From Spirometra erinaceieuropaei (taxonomy: Eukaryota; Platyhelminthes; Cestoda; Diphyllobothriidea; Diphyllobothriidae), in assembly GCA_902702965.1 (NCBI GenBank), contig CACRXP010000681.1, positions 1-64,000 of the forward strand: a stretch of DNA of 64,000 bases, read 5' to 3'. A program made the translations under genes and the position numbers. The notes under the pieces are model-generated. The model was not told the origin of the DNA. It saw nothing but the letters and a program-made list of their open reading frames with translations, and ran no database searches. How positions within the stretch are numbered: position 1 is the first letter of the stretch; each line of letters starts with the position of its first letter. Shown one piece after another: positions 13,294 to 25,970 of this stretch.

Positions 13294-14222
13294 TTCAGTG
13301 AGCGACAGATATCATAACAGAATGGTTGAAATTAAGTAATGCGTTGTAATTTTTATTTACTTACGGCATAATCCCAAGGTATTTCGAACTTGGTAGGATG
13401 TCAGTTTTTTAATACAGTGCTTTTCAATCTCTCGTAGACGCCGGTCTTGGTAAAAAAATGACTACTTATGTAGCATGCAATTAACCATTGGGTTTCGATA
13501 GCGTTGCAAATTCAAATTTATGTTATAGAAACCACCAACAAAAACATGCTTTCTTTCAGTCATTTCGTAGAGAATCAGGTCGTCTTTATATTCGGTAATT
13601 GAAAAAAGGAGTATAATTACTTTTTGAAAAAGTTTATAATTATGAGATTTTCAAAGGCCGCGAAGTGTCTATTTATATTAGCATAGCACATGCCGTTTAC
13701 CAGTGTTCCTCGTGAAATTAGCAACATAGTCCGCTTCCATTGAAAAACGGTATGGACTCTCTATGATACCTTTTTAAAGGGAAGAATACGTGATTTTCCT
13801 TAGGTGGAAGGTATGCACCTTGTAGACTGAAATCACTAGGCGATAATGCACCGACTGATCAGGCCCCAAATTTTCGGGAAAAAGAAAACTTTTAAAACCC
13901 AATTATAAGCAGTTTTAATTACACATATAAAGACGATGTTATTGTGTACAAAATGACTAAAATAAAGTATGTTTTGTTCATGTTTTCCATAAGAGGTATA
14001 GTTAGATTTGCAACACCATCGAAAATCAATGGGAAACATGCATGCTACCTAAGTAGTTATTTTTACCGAGCATGTCTTTTACAGGAGATTGAAAAGCAGT
14101 GTTTTCATAAGCTGACATCTCCCCAAATTCGAAAGATCTTAGGGTTATGCCGCAAGATAATCAATATTACAACGCATTTCTTAATTTCAGCCAACATTTC
14201 AAGAAATCCGTCACTCACTGTA
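13294..14222. mobile_element. Long foldback element FB4 (Tc1/mariner-like ends)
   Basis: The left end, CAGTGAGCGACAGATAT, pairs with the right end, whose reverse complement is TACAGTGAGTGACGGATT. GGTTGAAATTAAGTAATGCG pairs with GGCTGAAATTAAGAAATGCG. The arms keep pairing inward for a few hundred bases (GCATGCAATT.. near 13475, CATGCATGC near 14040). Same subfamily as FB1. Confidence 0.75.
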
Positions 14223-15104
14223 TGGCGACACGCTGTCTTGACTTCTCATCTTTGTCTATAATCATTCAAGGTGTAGGTCGCATCAGCTTGCAAATGTTCG
14301 TTTCTTTTAGGAATCCAAAATATTATTAGAATGTAAGTTGATGGTCAGCGACCCGTCGTCCAATCATATCACGCAGATGAACGGTGCCCCAATTCCATTT
14401 TCATCGCGCCCGCCTCATTCGGCAGGACCTACGTACATGGCATGATGGTGATGCGCTGTGGTCCAAACTCCCTGTTAAGGCATTCGCGTCTGCGAAATGG
14501 CGAAATGACGACTGTAAATATGCCAGAAATGGATAAGCTTGTCACTATTTTCTTCCCTTAAATTTGGATACACATTCTTTCCTTGTCTAGTCATCATTTC
14601 GTGCTAATTCGGACGCCTCTTTGTTGGCCAACTTCACTTGGAATATGCCATGACAAGCCAGCGGATAACAATCACGATATTCTAAGCTTTGATGCCACTT
14701 AAACCCATGACAGCAGGGGAGGACGTGAGTACAGCCCACGCACTAGTCACTCGGTCTGCGAAGCCAAACCAGGAGTCATGAGTTTAATCATATTTGTATC
14801 AATTTACCCGCCCAGCCTACTGCAACGCATGGTGTCCACCAAATCTGATAGCGTTAGCTGACTGCCGAAGCAGGATTGGGTAACTAATAAATCTTAAATC
14901 CACATGATTTGGCGACTATGGCACTCACAAACGTAAGATCTCAGTCCCCCTATTTCCGTGAAAAACTGACATATTTTGGGAGGAGTAGGTCGTGTTTGGC
15001 ATGCGAAGACGGGACATTGAGTTATGTAAGCCACCGCATTTCCCTTTCACATACGGTCGTCATAACATACGACGAGGATGCGATCACTGAAACAAAAAAG
15101 TATT

Positions 15105-15165
15105 GGCCTGACGTTTCGGATTCTTACTCGAATCCATCATTGGATACATTCGCAGATAAAGATGA
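15105..15165 (-). mobile_element. Short fragment of the 37.0-kb PLE tail (reverse)
   Basis: The reverse complement aligns over about 35 nt with the tail at 62620-62665 (block around GATTCGAGCAGGAATC). Only a short match, immediately left of the hairpin element at 15180-15425. Confidence 0.35.
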
Positions 15166-15179
15166 TGGTGGCACATGGA

Positions 15180-15425
15180 GGGCAGTATTTAGAGCACGTG
15201 ACTGCTGTGGGATTGTATGCACACTGCAATTAACAGTTCTCGCACTTACCGCTGTGGTCGTAAATGATGCACTGGTGGCCTGTCAGTCCGAGTCCGAGTC
15301 GTTAATTTTCGTGATTTCGAATCGCACTCGGACTGAGAAACCCCCACCGCATCAATTACGACCCCAGCGGTGATTGCAGTGTGCACACAGTCCCACGGCA
15401 GATTCGGGCTATAAATACTGCACTT
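15180..15425. repeat. ~245-bp hairpin (foldback) element
   Basis: The left arm (GCAGTATTTAGAGCACGTG, TGCTGTGGGATTGTATGCAC, ACCGCTGTGGTCGTAAATGATGC) pairs with the right arm read in reverse (GCAGTATTTATAGCCC, TGCCGTGGGACTGTGTGCAC, ACCGCTGGGGTCGTAATTGATGC). CAGTCCGAGTCCGAGTCG pairs with CGCACTCGGACTG around a short loop near 15305-15325. Confidence 0.75.
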
Positions 15426-15429
15426 CGTC

Positions 15430-17235
15430 TTCTGAACTGCTACCTGGAAATCGCCTGTTCGTTTCTGTCTTCATAACATAGTCTTGTCAACGGAACAGGG
15501 CAGACAATTGGAAAGACAATGTGCGGCATATACCGCAGACGTCTGCCTCCCTATCGTTAATGCGTCTACTTCGTAGATCACTCGGTGGACATTGTCGCTT
15601 ACGATGACCGGACTGCAATGTACACATCCGGGCTAATAATAAACCAAGGGAGTTGAATATAAGCCAACTGCTTGACCGTCCACAGACGTAGGGGTTGTAG
15701 AATAAGCACGCACCTGGTTTATCAACCTCTCGTTGCCGGTCAACACAAGTACGTAGCCGCCCACGACAGAGGATGAAGAGGCCGACAGTTACTTAGAATG
15801 CCGCGTAGCAACTGCTCAGCATATATCGGAAACTGCGTCCACATGTGTCCCGGTTTTCTATCACATGTGTGTAAGGTCTTCTGCCATTCCCATTGATAGG
15901 CAATCAGAAAACAGAAGAAGGAAAGGTGGAGTCGTCACGCACGCGCCTACGAAGGACGCAGATATGGCACACCGAAGCTCGGGTGCGAGGAATAGGGAGC
16001 GTGCAATAGGGGTGGTTGGCGGGCGGCGGTTGGGGGCGGCTGGCGGTCAAGCAGATATATGCGAATCATTTTGAAGGGTTCATCGTCGGTACCAGCGAAA
16101 ACCACGGCAGCTTAGGCGCGAAATTCAATTATTTTCGGAGGCAAACAATCCCGCAGTCAGCTATTCAATGAAAAGTGGGTGCCAGGGAGTTTCAAGCAAG
16201 CGCACGCTTTAAAAGACTGAATGGGAAGGCATGAGATGTAGACATCAATCCTCTGTTGACTTCAGTTGGAGTGCAGCCATGTATTGGATCTGCATTGAAG
16301 CAGTGGATACGTGTCCTAACCAATATCTTTCAATTCATTTTCAAGAGGGTTTGGAACCTGCAACTTCGATGGCCAAATGCAAAATGATACGTTCGAAATA
16401 CTGCTACTGAAATGTAGTCAGTAGCATTTATGACAACCAAACAACTGAATCCAACAGCGAAGTCCTCATAGAGGCGTGTTGGAGTGCATTGAGTGGTGCC
16501 CCTTTGTAGTGGTCGCATTTGGTCGGCCCTCGCGAGTGCCCACCTGAGAGGATTGAATAATCTCAGGATGCAAATATGCTGACCTTGGCCAGGGTACTCT
16601 CTTCATGCCTGTCACTTCGCCATGCGTATGTGCTAGTGTATAACGATCGCTACCGGCTGCGCAAACTCCCTGGGTAGGCATTGATTCGGATGCCTATGTC
16701 TGCCATTGGGGATCGACTGGTACATCTGGGGTCTCCGAGTATAGTGGATGGTCGATGCAGATATAGCAAAGTAGCAAGCTGCGATATGGTTGAACTAGAT
16801 AAAATAGATGGTACTCCTGTACTTCTCTGAAACGACCGAAATTGGTATTAGCAAGTATTCCGTAAGTAACAGCAAGGTTTATAATATAAAATACGGCGGA
16901 TAGCATATCTAAATTTTGCAAGAGTAACGTTTCACCAGCCCGGTTGGAGAAGAGTACTTGCTCTCTCGCTCTCAATGTAGTTAGACAGTTCAATTGTATA
17001 GTCGTCCGGGGTTGACCATACATCAATAAATAATGCTTACTGAGTTAAGAACAATGATAGGGGCGAGAGTAACCGAGTTTTTTTATTTGTGGTTTATTTA
17101 CCGACAGTAGTAGGTCATACACATTCAATGTCGGAAAGAATGGAGGAGGAGGTCATCAAGCGCTTACTTCAGTGCCATCCCCCTTTCCAACCTGAGCCAC
17201 GGCTGCTCACCTCATCTGCGACGAACCAACCTATA
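15430..17235. other. No gene seen
   Basis: Includes a locally GC-rich stretch at 15900-16070 (GGCGGGCGGCGG-type). No coding or RNA feature recognised. Confidence 0.4.
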
Positions 17236-17906
17236 TACAGTAGGTGGGCTAACTCATGAAATATCAACCGAAATTCCTAAATGCACTATTGTAGGGTTGT
17301 AAAAGTAGTTAGTCTGCAAAATTATTCTATAATATGTCAGTTACATCAGGATGCTGGTTTTCGAATGTGCTTAATTTAGGTTGCATGCAAAAACTACACT
17401 CTGTAAAACATGACAACTATAGTCGAATGCATTTTTCTTTTTGATTTTCGATGCCCCTAACGGTCCATAGGTAAATGCAGAGATATGACGATTGATGAAT
17501 AGTCACTTCATAGTATTTAAAAGTCCCACAATTATAAACGTTTTGAAAACCTAATTATGTCCGTCCTTCAAGTATATAATTTGAAGAAGACGTAATTGCT
17601 TACCGAATGAGTAAAAGAATAAATATGTTTATGCATGTTTTCATGAAATATAAGTGAACTTTTATGGGCTTCGAAAATAAATGAAAAAATGCATTCGACT
17701 AAAGTAGTCATGTTTTACAGAGTGTAGTTTTTTGCATGCAGACAAAAGGAAGTTCGTTCGAAAACCGGCACCCTGAGGTAACTGAAATAGTATAAAATAG
17801 TTTTGTCGGCTGGCTAGTTTTACAACCCTACTTTATTAATCTTTTCGAAACGAAAACGCATTTCGGAAATTCGGTTGACATTAAATGAGTTAGACCACCT
17901 ACTGTA
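17236..17906. mobile_element. Long foldback element FB5 (Tc1/mariner-like ends)
   Basis: Cleanest copy. It begins TACAGTAGGTGGGCTAACTC and ends GAGTTAGACCACCTACTGTA. Inner blocks pair as well: GCAAAAACTACACTCTGTAA at 17387 with TTACAGAGTGTAGTTTTTTG near 17720. The terminal CAGT inside TA fits Tc1/mariner-type termini and TA target duplication. No transposase. Confidence 0.8.
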
Positions 17907-20869
17907 CATCACTATGGAAACGCCCCCGAATTAGCAAACACGGAGGCCCTCACTTAGTGACAAGCAACTGACTCTATAGAACGACTGCAACATTGTAGAA
18001 ATTGCTGATAGCGATTGACTTAAATGCTCCACACCCAGCTGAGCGCAAATTCAAGTCTCAGGTCTTTTAGGTTGGGGTTGAACTACTGCTTGATACTAGT
18101 AGAACAGTAGCCGAAATCACCATTGTAGTATATCTTGCCTTTGCCGACTTTCTTTCTAAAACAACAAATCGGTGCGTGAAGCGCATATAACTCTTTGCTG
18201 GCGCTAACAAACTTCATCACACCTCCACCTTAAATATCCCCGTTACCCAGAAAAAAATAGACGCAGCTAGTGCGAATAGAAGGCAACTGGGTAACAGCAG
18301 AAAAGGGATCGAATTAAGGGATCGAGTTTTTTATTCAAACAAGAGAAATATTGCCTGGCATTAAGGATGGGCATGTGGCAGTGCTTCTGCATGAAGCATA
18401 AACTGTGAGGCCTTCAATATCACGCACTCCCTTGTGTGAAATCCTGGCGCTTTTGTGGGTGTATGTGGGGTCGTGTATGCGCATGTGGCACGCACAGACG
18501 AGGTCAATATCTATGTGGTGATCTCAGTGCATTTGCCTCACCATAAACTAATGCACTTGAAGTCATCGTGGTGCATTAGAAGCTCTGGCTTGGAAGATTA
18601 CCAACCTAAGGGAAAACTCGCGCCTCACATCCAGCCCGGTGAGAGGTTGTGTACAGTGGCCAACTGGTTGATTGCGAGTCAGGCTGCAATGGATTCTCCT
18701 CGATGCGGCCTCCATCGCCCTACCAGTCCGTTGAATCCGAACTCCCCTCTTCCTCCTTGTTCCTACATAAAATCCTGGTCAGTGTCTTTTGTGCACTAGC
18801 AGGTATGATAGTACACCTAGGTGCGGATTTAAGCCGTGCGAGCCAATTGCACCATCTCCTACCTCCGACATCCTTGACTCTGCCTTGACACCAGGTCGGT
18901 TGACGGAGGCAGAGAGAATGCATTAGATTCAGCAAATGTTTACTCTCACTCTAAACTATTCCACTAGCAATTCGCCGTCCCTGCTCTACCCCGCCGAGAA
19001 ACGCACGTTGGACGTCGTCCGCAACTACGGTCGGACTGTCATAAAGCACTACCTGCCACAATCATTTTTCAATATTATAGAGGAAAAATTTAAAAAGTTG
19101 CGTTTCGCAAACAGACCAGCACCTCGCATACCGGGCTTAACAGCACCAGCGGTAGGCGAGAGCAACCCATAAGCCAGCGAGAGTTTGATAATTTCCGCTG
19201 CAAATCTTCGTGATTGGATATAGCTTACCACTCACTCTTCAGGTATTAGCCAAAAGAACCTTGTGTTTTGAACTTAAGTCAACCGTTTTTGCGAGAGCCT
19301 AATTTGAACAAGAGGTTATAGGCCTCCCACTCATCCTTCTCTACCTTTATCGCCATCATCGCCTCCGTGAGTTCGACTTCTTTGCTATGTTGATGTCGAT
19401 TCTCCGATTGTGTCTGTTAGCGTAGGAAAATTTCCTTCAAACAGGAAGAAACTTGCTTAAATTATCCCTGAGGGCATTTCCGTACTTTCGGCCTGATGAA
19501 CGACATAAAATTACAAGTGCGGAGAAAATGGTGAGTGAGTCTGCAATCTGTGCACTAAAAAGATGAGGAGTTTGATACCTGGCATGGGTATTGGAGTTAC
19601 GAAGTCGTAACATGGTCGCCAATGTAGGAACATCGAATTCGGTGTCCAGTGCCGCGACGACTCCATGAAGGCCACACTCATCCAGGGTCGGGTTCGGTCC
19701 AATTATGTTGAGGGATGCTAACTAAGTGGTGACTAGTTCATTTGTTCAGACAATGAAATCTGATTTTAGTATGGGATGGCACTTTGAGTGAGTATACATT
19801 AAGCAGCAATTAAGTGAAGCAGGGAAAGAAATGCTCTAGGACCGCTGAAAACAACTTGCAACTGGATAAACGCCTAACACAAGAATCCTGTAGAAGCGGC
19901 AGCAAAAAGTTGCCAATGAACTCCATGGGCATGCAAGGAAAAGAGCTTTGAACCAAAAAATGTCAGCAGATTGGCTGAACAGCATGTGAAAAGAAAATTC
20001 GAAGAGTTAGATTATAGGTGAACGAACGTACGCGGAACTCCCTAAAGTATTAGTAGCTTGACCTCCTCCAATATCTGCGTCGACGTGCTGTAACGTACGT
20101 CTCACCCGAAGTTCTACACTTCTATTCGAAAAACCAACGTTCATATTGAACTTGATCGGAAAACCATTTAAGAAGAGTCTGATTACGAGTCGAAATAGGC
20201 AACTGTCTAGGTAGCCCATGTTTGTCGAGTCTATGTCAGAAATGCACTAGTGTATTTGCGTTCCAAATGATGTATTCCAAGTGTGCTTTCTGTTTTCAGA
20301 ATAAAGACAAAATGCACATGCTCTCTATCTGCTTAACAACCCATGAAGCCACACACCTTTTTGGACGCCTGACGTTTAAAAAGGGATCCTTTCTTGTATT
20401 TGACATCTCCTTGAAACTTCCGTCTTCAGAGGGCACTGCAAACTTAACAACATCTGTGAACAATTATTCAAAAAGAGCCTGTCGGAGAGCCTTGTCCAGG
20501 AACGCCTTTTGAACTCGGTTTGAACTTTTCGACCTTAGACGGATTTGCCTTTTCTGAGATTTCTAACTACTGGACGATCTGAGGGCCCACTTGGATTAAG
20601 AAATTGGATCATAACTAACAATAACTTGGTCCACACGGAACTTCGACATGACTTTCTCTGGAACAACCATTCTCTTTCGGACCATGGGACCACCATTCAA
20701 AGAAAGTCTAAGTCGCTTGTAACTTGCTTCATATCGTTCGCTACTTGCTTCATCCCGTTGGTCTGGTTAAATAGCTCCTGCTGCACCCTTAAAAACGTTT
20801 CCAGTTTATATACTTGAAAATGGTAGACGTACAAGTGCCTTCGGGATGTTACTCAAAAAGAGCGCCCCA
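17907..20869. other. No gene seen; likely unclassified repeat DNA
   Basis: 18430-18940 is GC-richer than its surroundings and open in several frames, but no protein motif is visible. The minus-strand frame at 20219-20007 resembles nothing I can name. Confidence 0.4.
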
Positions 20870-22119
20870 AGCGCGATTTGATCCCAGTCAAGAATGTTCC
20901 GAGGCCGGCGTTGTTACCAATGAACCACAGACGAGCAGCAGGCGGGCTAAAGATAATAATGGGTTAAACAATGCTCATTGATTAAATGAATGTAACGTCG
21001 ACTTCCCCAATATCAAATCTCCTGTCGAACGGGCCAGGAGTTTAGAAACCTTAATGGATGTCAAGTACAACAGCGAACAATGAACACGTGCGGCATGTTT
21101 CAGATTTCTCCAGAAATTCTTGGAGATGGACAATGAGATAAAAGACCTAAAAATATAGATGAAGAAGTTGACGAAACTTTCTCGCCGTTCACCTGTAAAG
21201 AGAAAGTCGGCGACGACGACAGACCCTCAGAAAACAAAGTGAACATATTCAAGCACAGTCTCATTAACTGGATCAGCCGCCAAGAATGAAGACAGCCCGT
21301 CTAAGGAAGAAATCACAACTGCGAAACGACCTCTTCTGCAAGAAAAGAACGACACAGATGGATCTCAGGAAACGCAGAAGCTCCCCAGGGCATCCCAAAA
21401 AGAAAAAGCAGGTCAGATTATCCGTATGAGAGAGCAGAATCCACACACAATGCCAGCAAATACCACACTGCCAAATGTTGTATCGCACGACCAAGAAGAC
21501 TCTGTGGGTGAGGAACCCTGCGGTAGCTAAGCCATGACAGCAGTGTCTGAGTTAAACGATAATGATAAGGGAAATTGACGTATTGCTGACCGCGCGTGTA
21601 AAATAAACGCAGTGGCTCTCTACCAAACAGCATCTGTACCGAAAACGAAACCTCGTCATAAAGGCAGCTCCTAAGTCCAATTCTTCGACTGCAAAAGAAA
21701 GAGTCGAACACGATCTCAACCACGTTCGAACATATTCAAATGCCGTCCATCTAGACTGATAATGTGTTACCGAGCACAAAACTTTCCGTCTAGGAAATGC
21801 AGATGCGTCGCGTGGATTACCAAGGCCTCTTAAAATCATTCTTGCAAAGAAGGCCTAGGCTCCACATCTCTTAGAAGGCAGGATGGCTCTTCGTAATTCG
21901 CATAAGGAAGTTTTTTTCAGCCGGATTACGACCCAACAGAAAGACAGAAAATGAGGGAGTTCTGGGCAGAACTGAAAAGAAGGACAGAAGATGGGGAAAA
22001 GAGATTGAAAATAAAGGAGGGCAAGATAATACACATCAAGCGATCGTTCCTGTGGCTAATTTCCTTTGTAATCAGGGCCTTTTCCCCCAAGAAAACGGGC
22101 ACTAAAGGCGCTCTATTAG

Positions 22120-22870
22120 AATGTACAAAGCCTGTTTAACAAGACGGATGAACTCAGGACTCTCATCGACGAGCACACGCCAGATATCATCGCCTTTCTG
22201 AAACTATTCAAAATCATAAAGTGTGCCTCAAAGGCTACTTATTGTTTAAAATAGGCAGGAAATGCCTAGGAGTAGGGGGCGCTGTCGATGTTAGCTACAA
22301 CATGGCCGCGGTCACTGAGCAAAATCCATCAACAACAACAGCAGAAGTGGAATTCTTATCTTTAACAATCTCCCCTAAATATGCGAGGTCGTTGGCATTT
22401 GTTGTTGTATATCTTCCTCCCAAACGAAATTTTCGAACAGGATAGCCTTCTCCCAGGGGAAGTGAACAAGACCTGCTCAAACAGAGGCGACCTTATTGTC
22501 GGGGACTTTTACGCCCCCAATATTGACTTGCAAGCTTGGACGCTTTCGGGTCCATCGAACACATTTGGACAACATTTGCTTATATGGGCAGCAGAAAAAC
22601 TACTTTTCCAGAATGTTACTCTCGGAACACGTGTTAGGGAAGGGCAACGTTCATATTGACTCGACCTGGTTCTCACTCGAGATGAGGAGTGTGCTGGAAA
22701 TACGAGATCTCCCGCCAATTGGTGCTAGTGATCATATGGTGATGCTCTTGGAGTATTCCAGTTTCTCCCGACCTGATTCATCTGAACAATTACAAACAAG
22801 TATCTGGAATGGGGATTTTTGCAGCATGCGAACGCAAGTCTCAGCAGTACAGTGGACAACCACATTGTAG
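22120..22870 (+). pseudogene. LINE APE-like endonuclease domain, degenerate
   Basis: Pieces in alternating frames give DELRTLIDEHTPD, a GDFYAPNIDL block at 22501-22530 and GASDHMVMLLEY near 22721-22756. These correspond to the N-terminal, GDFN and SDH motifs of AP-endonuclease-type LINE endonucleases. Asn of GDFN is replaced by Tyr. Confidence 0.75.
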
Positions 22871-23588
22871 GGAACAGTTACCGACTACTGGAGCACTAGC
22901 TCACTGGTCAAAAGAATCCTTAGTCAAAACTGTCCACTCCGACGAAAGAAAACAGTCAACCGTCCGTCGTGGATAAACCGGGAACTGCAAGCCGCGTTTA
23001 AGAAGAGAAATAAAGTGTGGAGACGCTATCGGCTAACAGAGTCCTGAACAGCTGAAGGAATACAAGCGACAGAGGAATGTGTGTAAACGCGAGGCTAATA
23101 TACTTCGAAGCAACTATGAGCTGTAAGTATTACAAAACTCCTTGGAGCATCCTAAAAATCATCTTTAGTTACATAAGTAATAGCCAGAGCACTCGCCACC
23201 CGATTCCAGCGCTAAAATTCTAAAAAGGAGCAATCGAGACAGATGACCACCTGAAAGCATCAGCCTTCTACAATATTTTTCAGTCTGTATTCACTCATGA
23301 CACAGACCCTCCTCTTATGCCTTACGAAGACCAACGACAAAAGCCTTCCAGTCATTCATTGGAAGACATTCATTTCTTCTCACCCACGTTGATAGGGCCG
23401 AACTTCGCCGGCTGATACCTGTCAAGTAACCTGGTGCAGATAGAATTCATCCACTTGTCCTCCGAAAATTAGCTGACGTACTGTGTGAGCCGGTGATCAT
23501 GTTATTTCATTAGTCCATTAAAGATGACGAATTGCAGGAGGAATGGCAAACGGTCCATATTTCTCCAATCTATAATGGATGATTCATC

Positions 23589-24553
23589 TTGGAGCCCGAA
23601 AACTACCGTCCTATTAGTTTAGTCTGCATTCTATGCAAGGTAATGGAACGACTTATTAAAGGGCATTTAATGTCGTATCTGGAGCAGAGGGACCTGGTAT
23701 GTGCTGCTCAGCACAGATTTCGTGGTGGTCACTCCTGTCTTACAAGCAGTCTTTACTCTCAGGAAAAGTGGGCAAGAGCCATAGACCAGGGCCGTCCAGT
23801 GGACGTCATCTTCTTTGACTTTAAGAAGGCGTTCGATAGCGTTACCCATAAACGACTCCTACAGAAGATTTGGGTGTGTGGAATACAGGGCAACAATTTT
23901 AAGTGAATTAAAAGTTTTTTGTCATGCAGGCTCCAAAAAGTGATCGTTATTACCAATGCATCCCAATAGGTGCCAGTATAAAGCGGCGTTCCGCAGGACT
24001 CAGTCTTGGGTCCTCTCATCTTCCTTATCTATATGAATGACTGTGCTGCAGACCTTGAATGCGATTGCATCATGTTTGCAGATGATATAAAGGTCTGGAG
24101 AACAATCAGCTGCGTTGAAGACACGCAGAAGCTACAGAAAGATGTTAATAACCTGGCTGCGTGGTCCAGCAAGTGGCTTCTAGAGTTTAACGTATCCAAG
24201 TGTGTGCAACCAGAATCATGCACCGGATTAGGCGTGCCTTCAAAATCTTTCCTCCAGAACACTTCTCACAGATATTCGGCACGTTCGTCAGACCGCATCT
24301 GACATACCGAATGCCAATGTGGATGCCCTGGATGAAGAAAGCCGGTAATGCCATAGAGCGGGTGCAACGACGGGTCACAAAACTGGCGGACGGTCTCAGG
24401 ACTCGGTCATACCCAGAAAGACTGATCCAGCTAAACGTGTTCCCCCATCGTATAGAAGAAGATAGAGGTGTGACCTGTTATGGACATTCCACATTATCCA
24501 CGGACATGAATGCTCGTTCAAAACTGAAGACTTATTTGAATTCACGACCATGA
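23589..24553 (+). pseudogene. LINE reverse transcriptase domain (three frames)
   Basis: Frame pieces are 23589-23906, about 23907-24199 and 24200-24553. They give the RT motifs NYRPISL, FDFKKAFD and FADD in the expected order and spacing. The usual LGPLIFLIYMND precedes FADD. Stops and shifts between the pieces show that it is dead. Confidence 0.85.
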
Positions 24554-25082
24554 GTCACCTGCGCTGTCATCCGTACAAAGTCAGACGGCAGCGTACATGC
24601 CTTGATCATCGGAAGTTTTCCTTCAGCCAGCGTGTTGTTCGACCGTGGAACCCACTCACAAGTGAAATAGTGACATCTGATACAATGGCTCTATTCCGAA
24701 GGTAGTTGGATGGTTTGATCTTCGATAAGCGACGGCACTCACTGCAGGACTATCTGCGGCCGGCCATAAATGTCATTTCTTGATGTCATCACTATGTAAC
24801 ACAACCTTGACGTTTAATGATTTTTTTCCCTTCCAAACTATACAAATGACTGCTCTTTATGTTGATTGTATTTAAGTGCACTTATAATTTCATATGTAAA
24901 TTGAAAAGACCAACAGCCGTACCCTTCGCTCTCCCGCACTATAAAAACTTTATCCGTAAACAATATATTACTGGCACTATTTAGTATGATGTGCATTTAA
25001 CATTCATACTGTATGTACCATTTCAATAGGGTTACCAAGGGCGTTGCCTATTGACCGAAAATAATCTATATACACTAAATAT

Positions 25083-25640
25083 ATGCAGCACACTCATCGG
25101 CGTGGTCGGCCATTTGAGAGTCCATCGCAGTGTAGCGGGTGCACCAGTCCCCAGAGCCCGACATACACCCGCTGCACCCGACTCCACTGCCCAGACTTCA
25201 GACACAATTTAACTCCCTGCATGGGCCTATCCAGTCGCATGCGCATCTGCGAAGTCGGAACTCACCGTTTTATTGACGCTCCAAACACATCCTCCACACC
25301 TAACAGCGCTCCCCCATATACAGAACTAACAACTCACCATCCACCATCAACAAGCCAACCGATTCTACATTCCCGAACCGATCCTGCCCTCATTATCACC
25401 ACGCATCTGCATCACGCATTGGTCTGGTTGGCCGTTTGCGTTCGCACAGATATTGGCAAATTGGTACCAGAACCAACAGCGCACATTCCGCGCCCCCTCA
25501 ACCGCCCATACTGTCCACGGATATTCGCTCGCCACATAAGCCTATCCAGTCGCATACGATTTCGTGAAAACCTGCGTGATCACCGCAAACGCGATTACTC
25601 GCTACACGTTCCACCATCAACGCATGCATAAACTCCTCCA
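25083..25640 (+). mobile_element. Retroelement-associated degenerate C2H2 zinc-finger segment
   Basis: A 182-codon open frame, Pro/Thr/Ser-rich, with two decayed finger units. They sit near 25185-25255 (TRLHCPDFRHNLTPCMGLSS) and 25513-25570 (CPRIFARHISLSSRIRF). They keep the leading Cys-Pro and the hydrophobic GL/SL core but have lost several zinc ligands (second Cys and both His). I associate this architecture (PTYTRR.RLHCPHC..., PT-rich linkers) with retrotransposon-derived proteins repeatedly annotated in diphyllobothriidean tapeworms. It lies directly downstream of the LINE but I cannot show that it belongs to the same element. The long open frame is unlikely to be a functional host gene. 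Confidence 0.6.
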
Positions 25641-25869
25641 AAATCCTACATCACCGGCACGAATTTGGAAATTGTGCGTTCGCAGTGCTTACTTACTCTG
25701 AGTTCTCTTGGTGCATGCGTTTAGGACGTCATGTCGTGCATGTAGCGCGCGAGATGAGCTCTCTTCCTCTATAAGTTACTGCGTCCATTCCCCCCATCTG
25801 TCGACTGACCGGCTCGGGCAGTGGCTGGAACCTGGCAATGGGAATAGACAGTAAGGTCGCGGTCTCGGT

Positions 25870-25970
25870 ACATGGCTATATGCCTAGAGAATCTAGTGCT
25901 GAGCTGTCAGAAAAGGCTGACACAAGCGCTCTCAAAACCGTAGCCACTGCCCATCTCAAGCGAGGACAGC
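25870..25970 (+). mobile_element. Penelope-like element 3' fragment
   Basis: About 100 bp that align by eye with 53350-53450, the region just downstream of the GIY-YIG domain of the PLE at 52-53.4 kb. Shared blocks include GCTGTCAGAAAA, CACTAGCGC/CACAAGCGC and the CCTCAAG/TCTCAAG block. Confidence 0.6.

Larger units (their letters stand above)
20870..24790 (+). mobile_element. Broken CR1/Jockey-type LINE with ORF1 and ORF2 remnants
   Basis: A non-LTR retrotransposon in sense orientation with many stops and frameshifts. ORF1 remnant: 21060-22080, ending in a charged segment (MREFWAELKRRTEDGEKRLK). ORF2 begins near 22120 (SLFNKTDELRTLIDEHTPD), followed by an APE-type endonuclease with GDFY at 22501-22512 and SDH at 22727-22735. 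The reverse transcriptase spans 23589-24550 in three frames: ENYRPISLV, FFDFKKAFDSV, GVPQDSVLGP, then FADD at 24075-24086. A C-terminal domain (VRPHLTYRMPMW, NAIERVQRRVTKL, then LFRR at about 24690) follows. The GDFN motif reads GDFY, so the endonuclease would be inactive even without the stops. The 5' edge is uncertain. Confidence 0.85.

Noticed and set aside
14909..15373. 154-codon frame on the plus strand
   Set aside because: It runs into the hairpin element at 15180-15425 and a PLE tail fragment. The protein has no recognisable domain.
25083..25631. Host C2H2 zinc-finger transcription factor
   Set aside because: Zinc ligands are largely lost, and the Pro/Thr-rich architecture fits retroelement debris next to a LINE and PLE tail.
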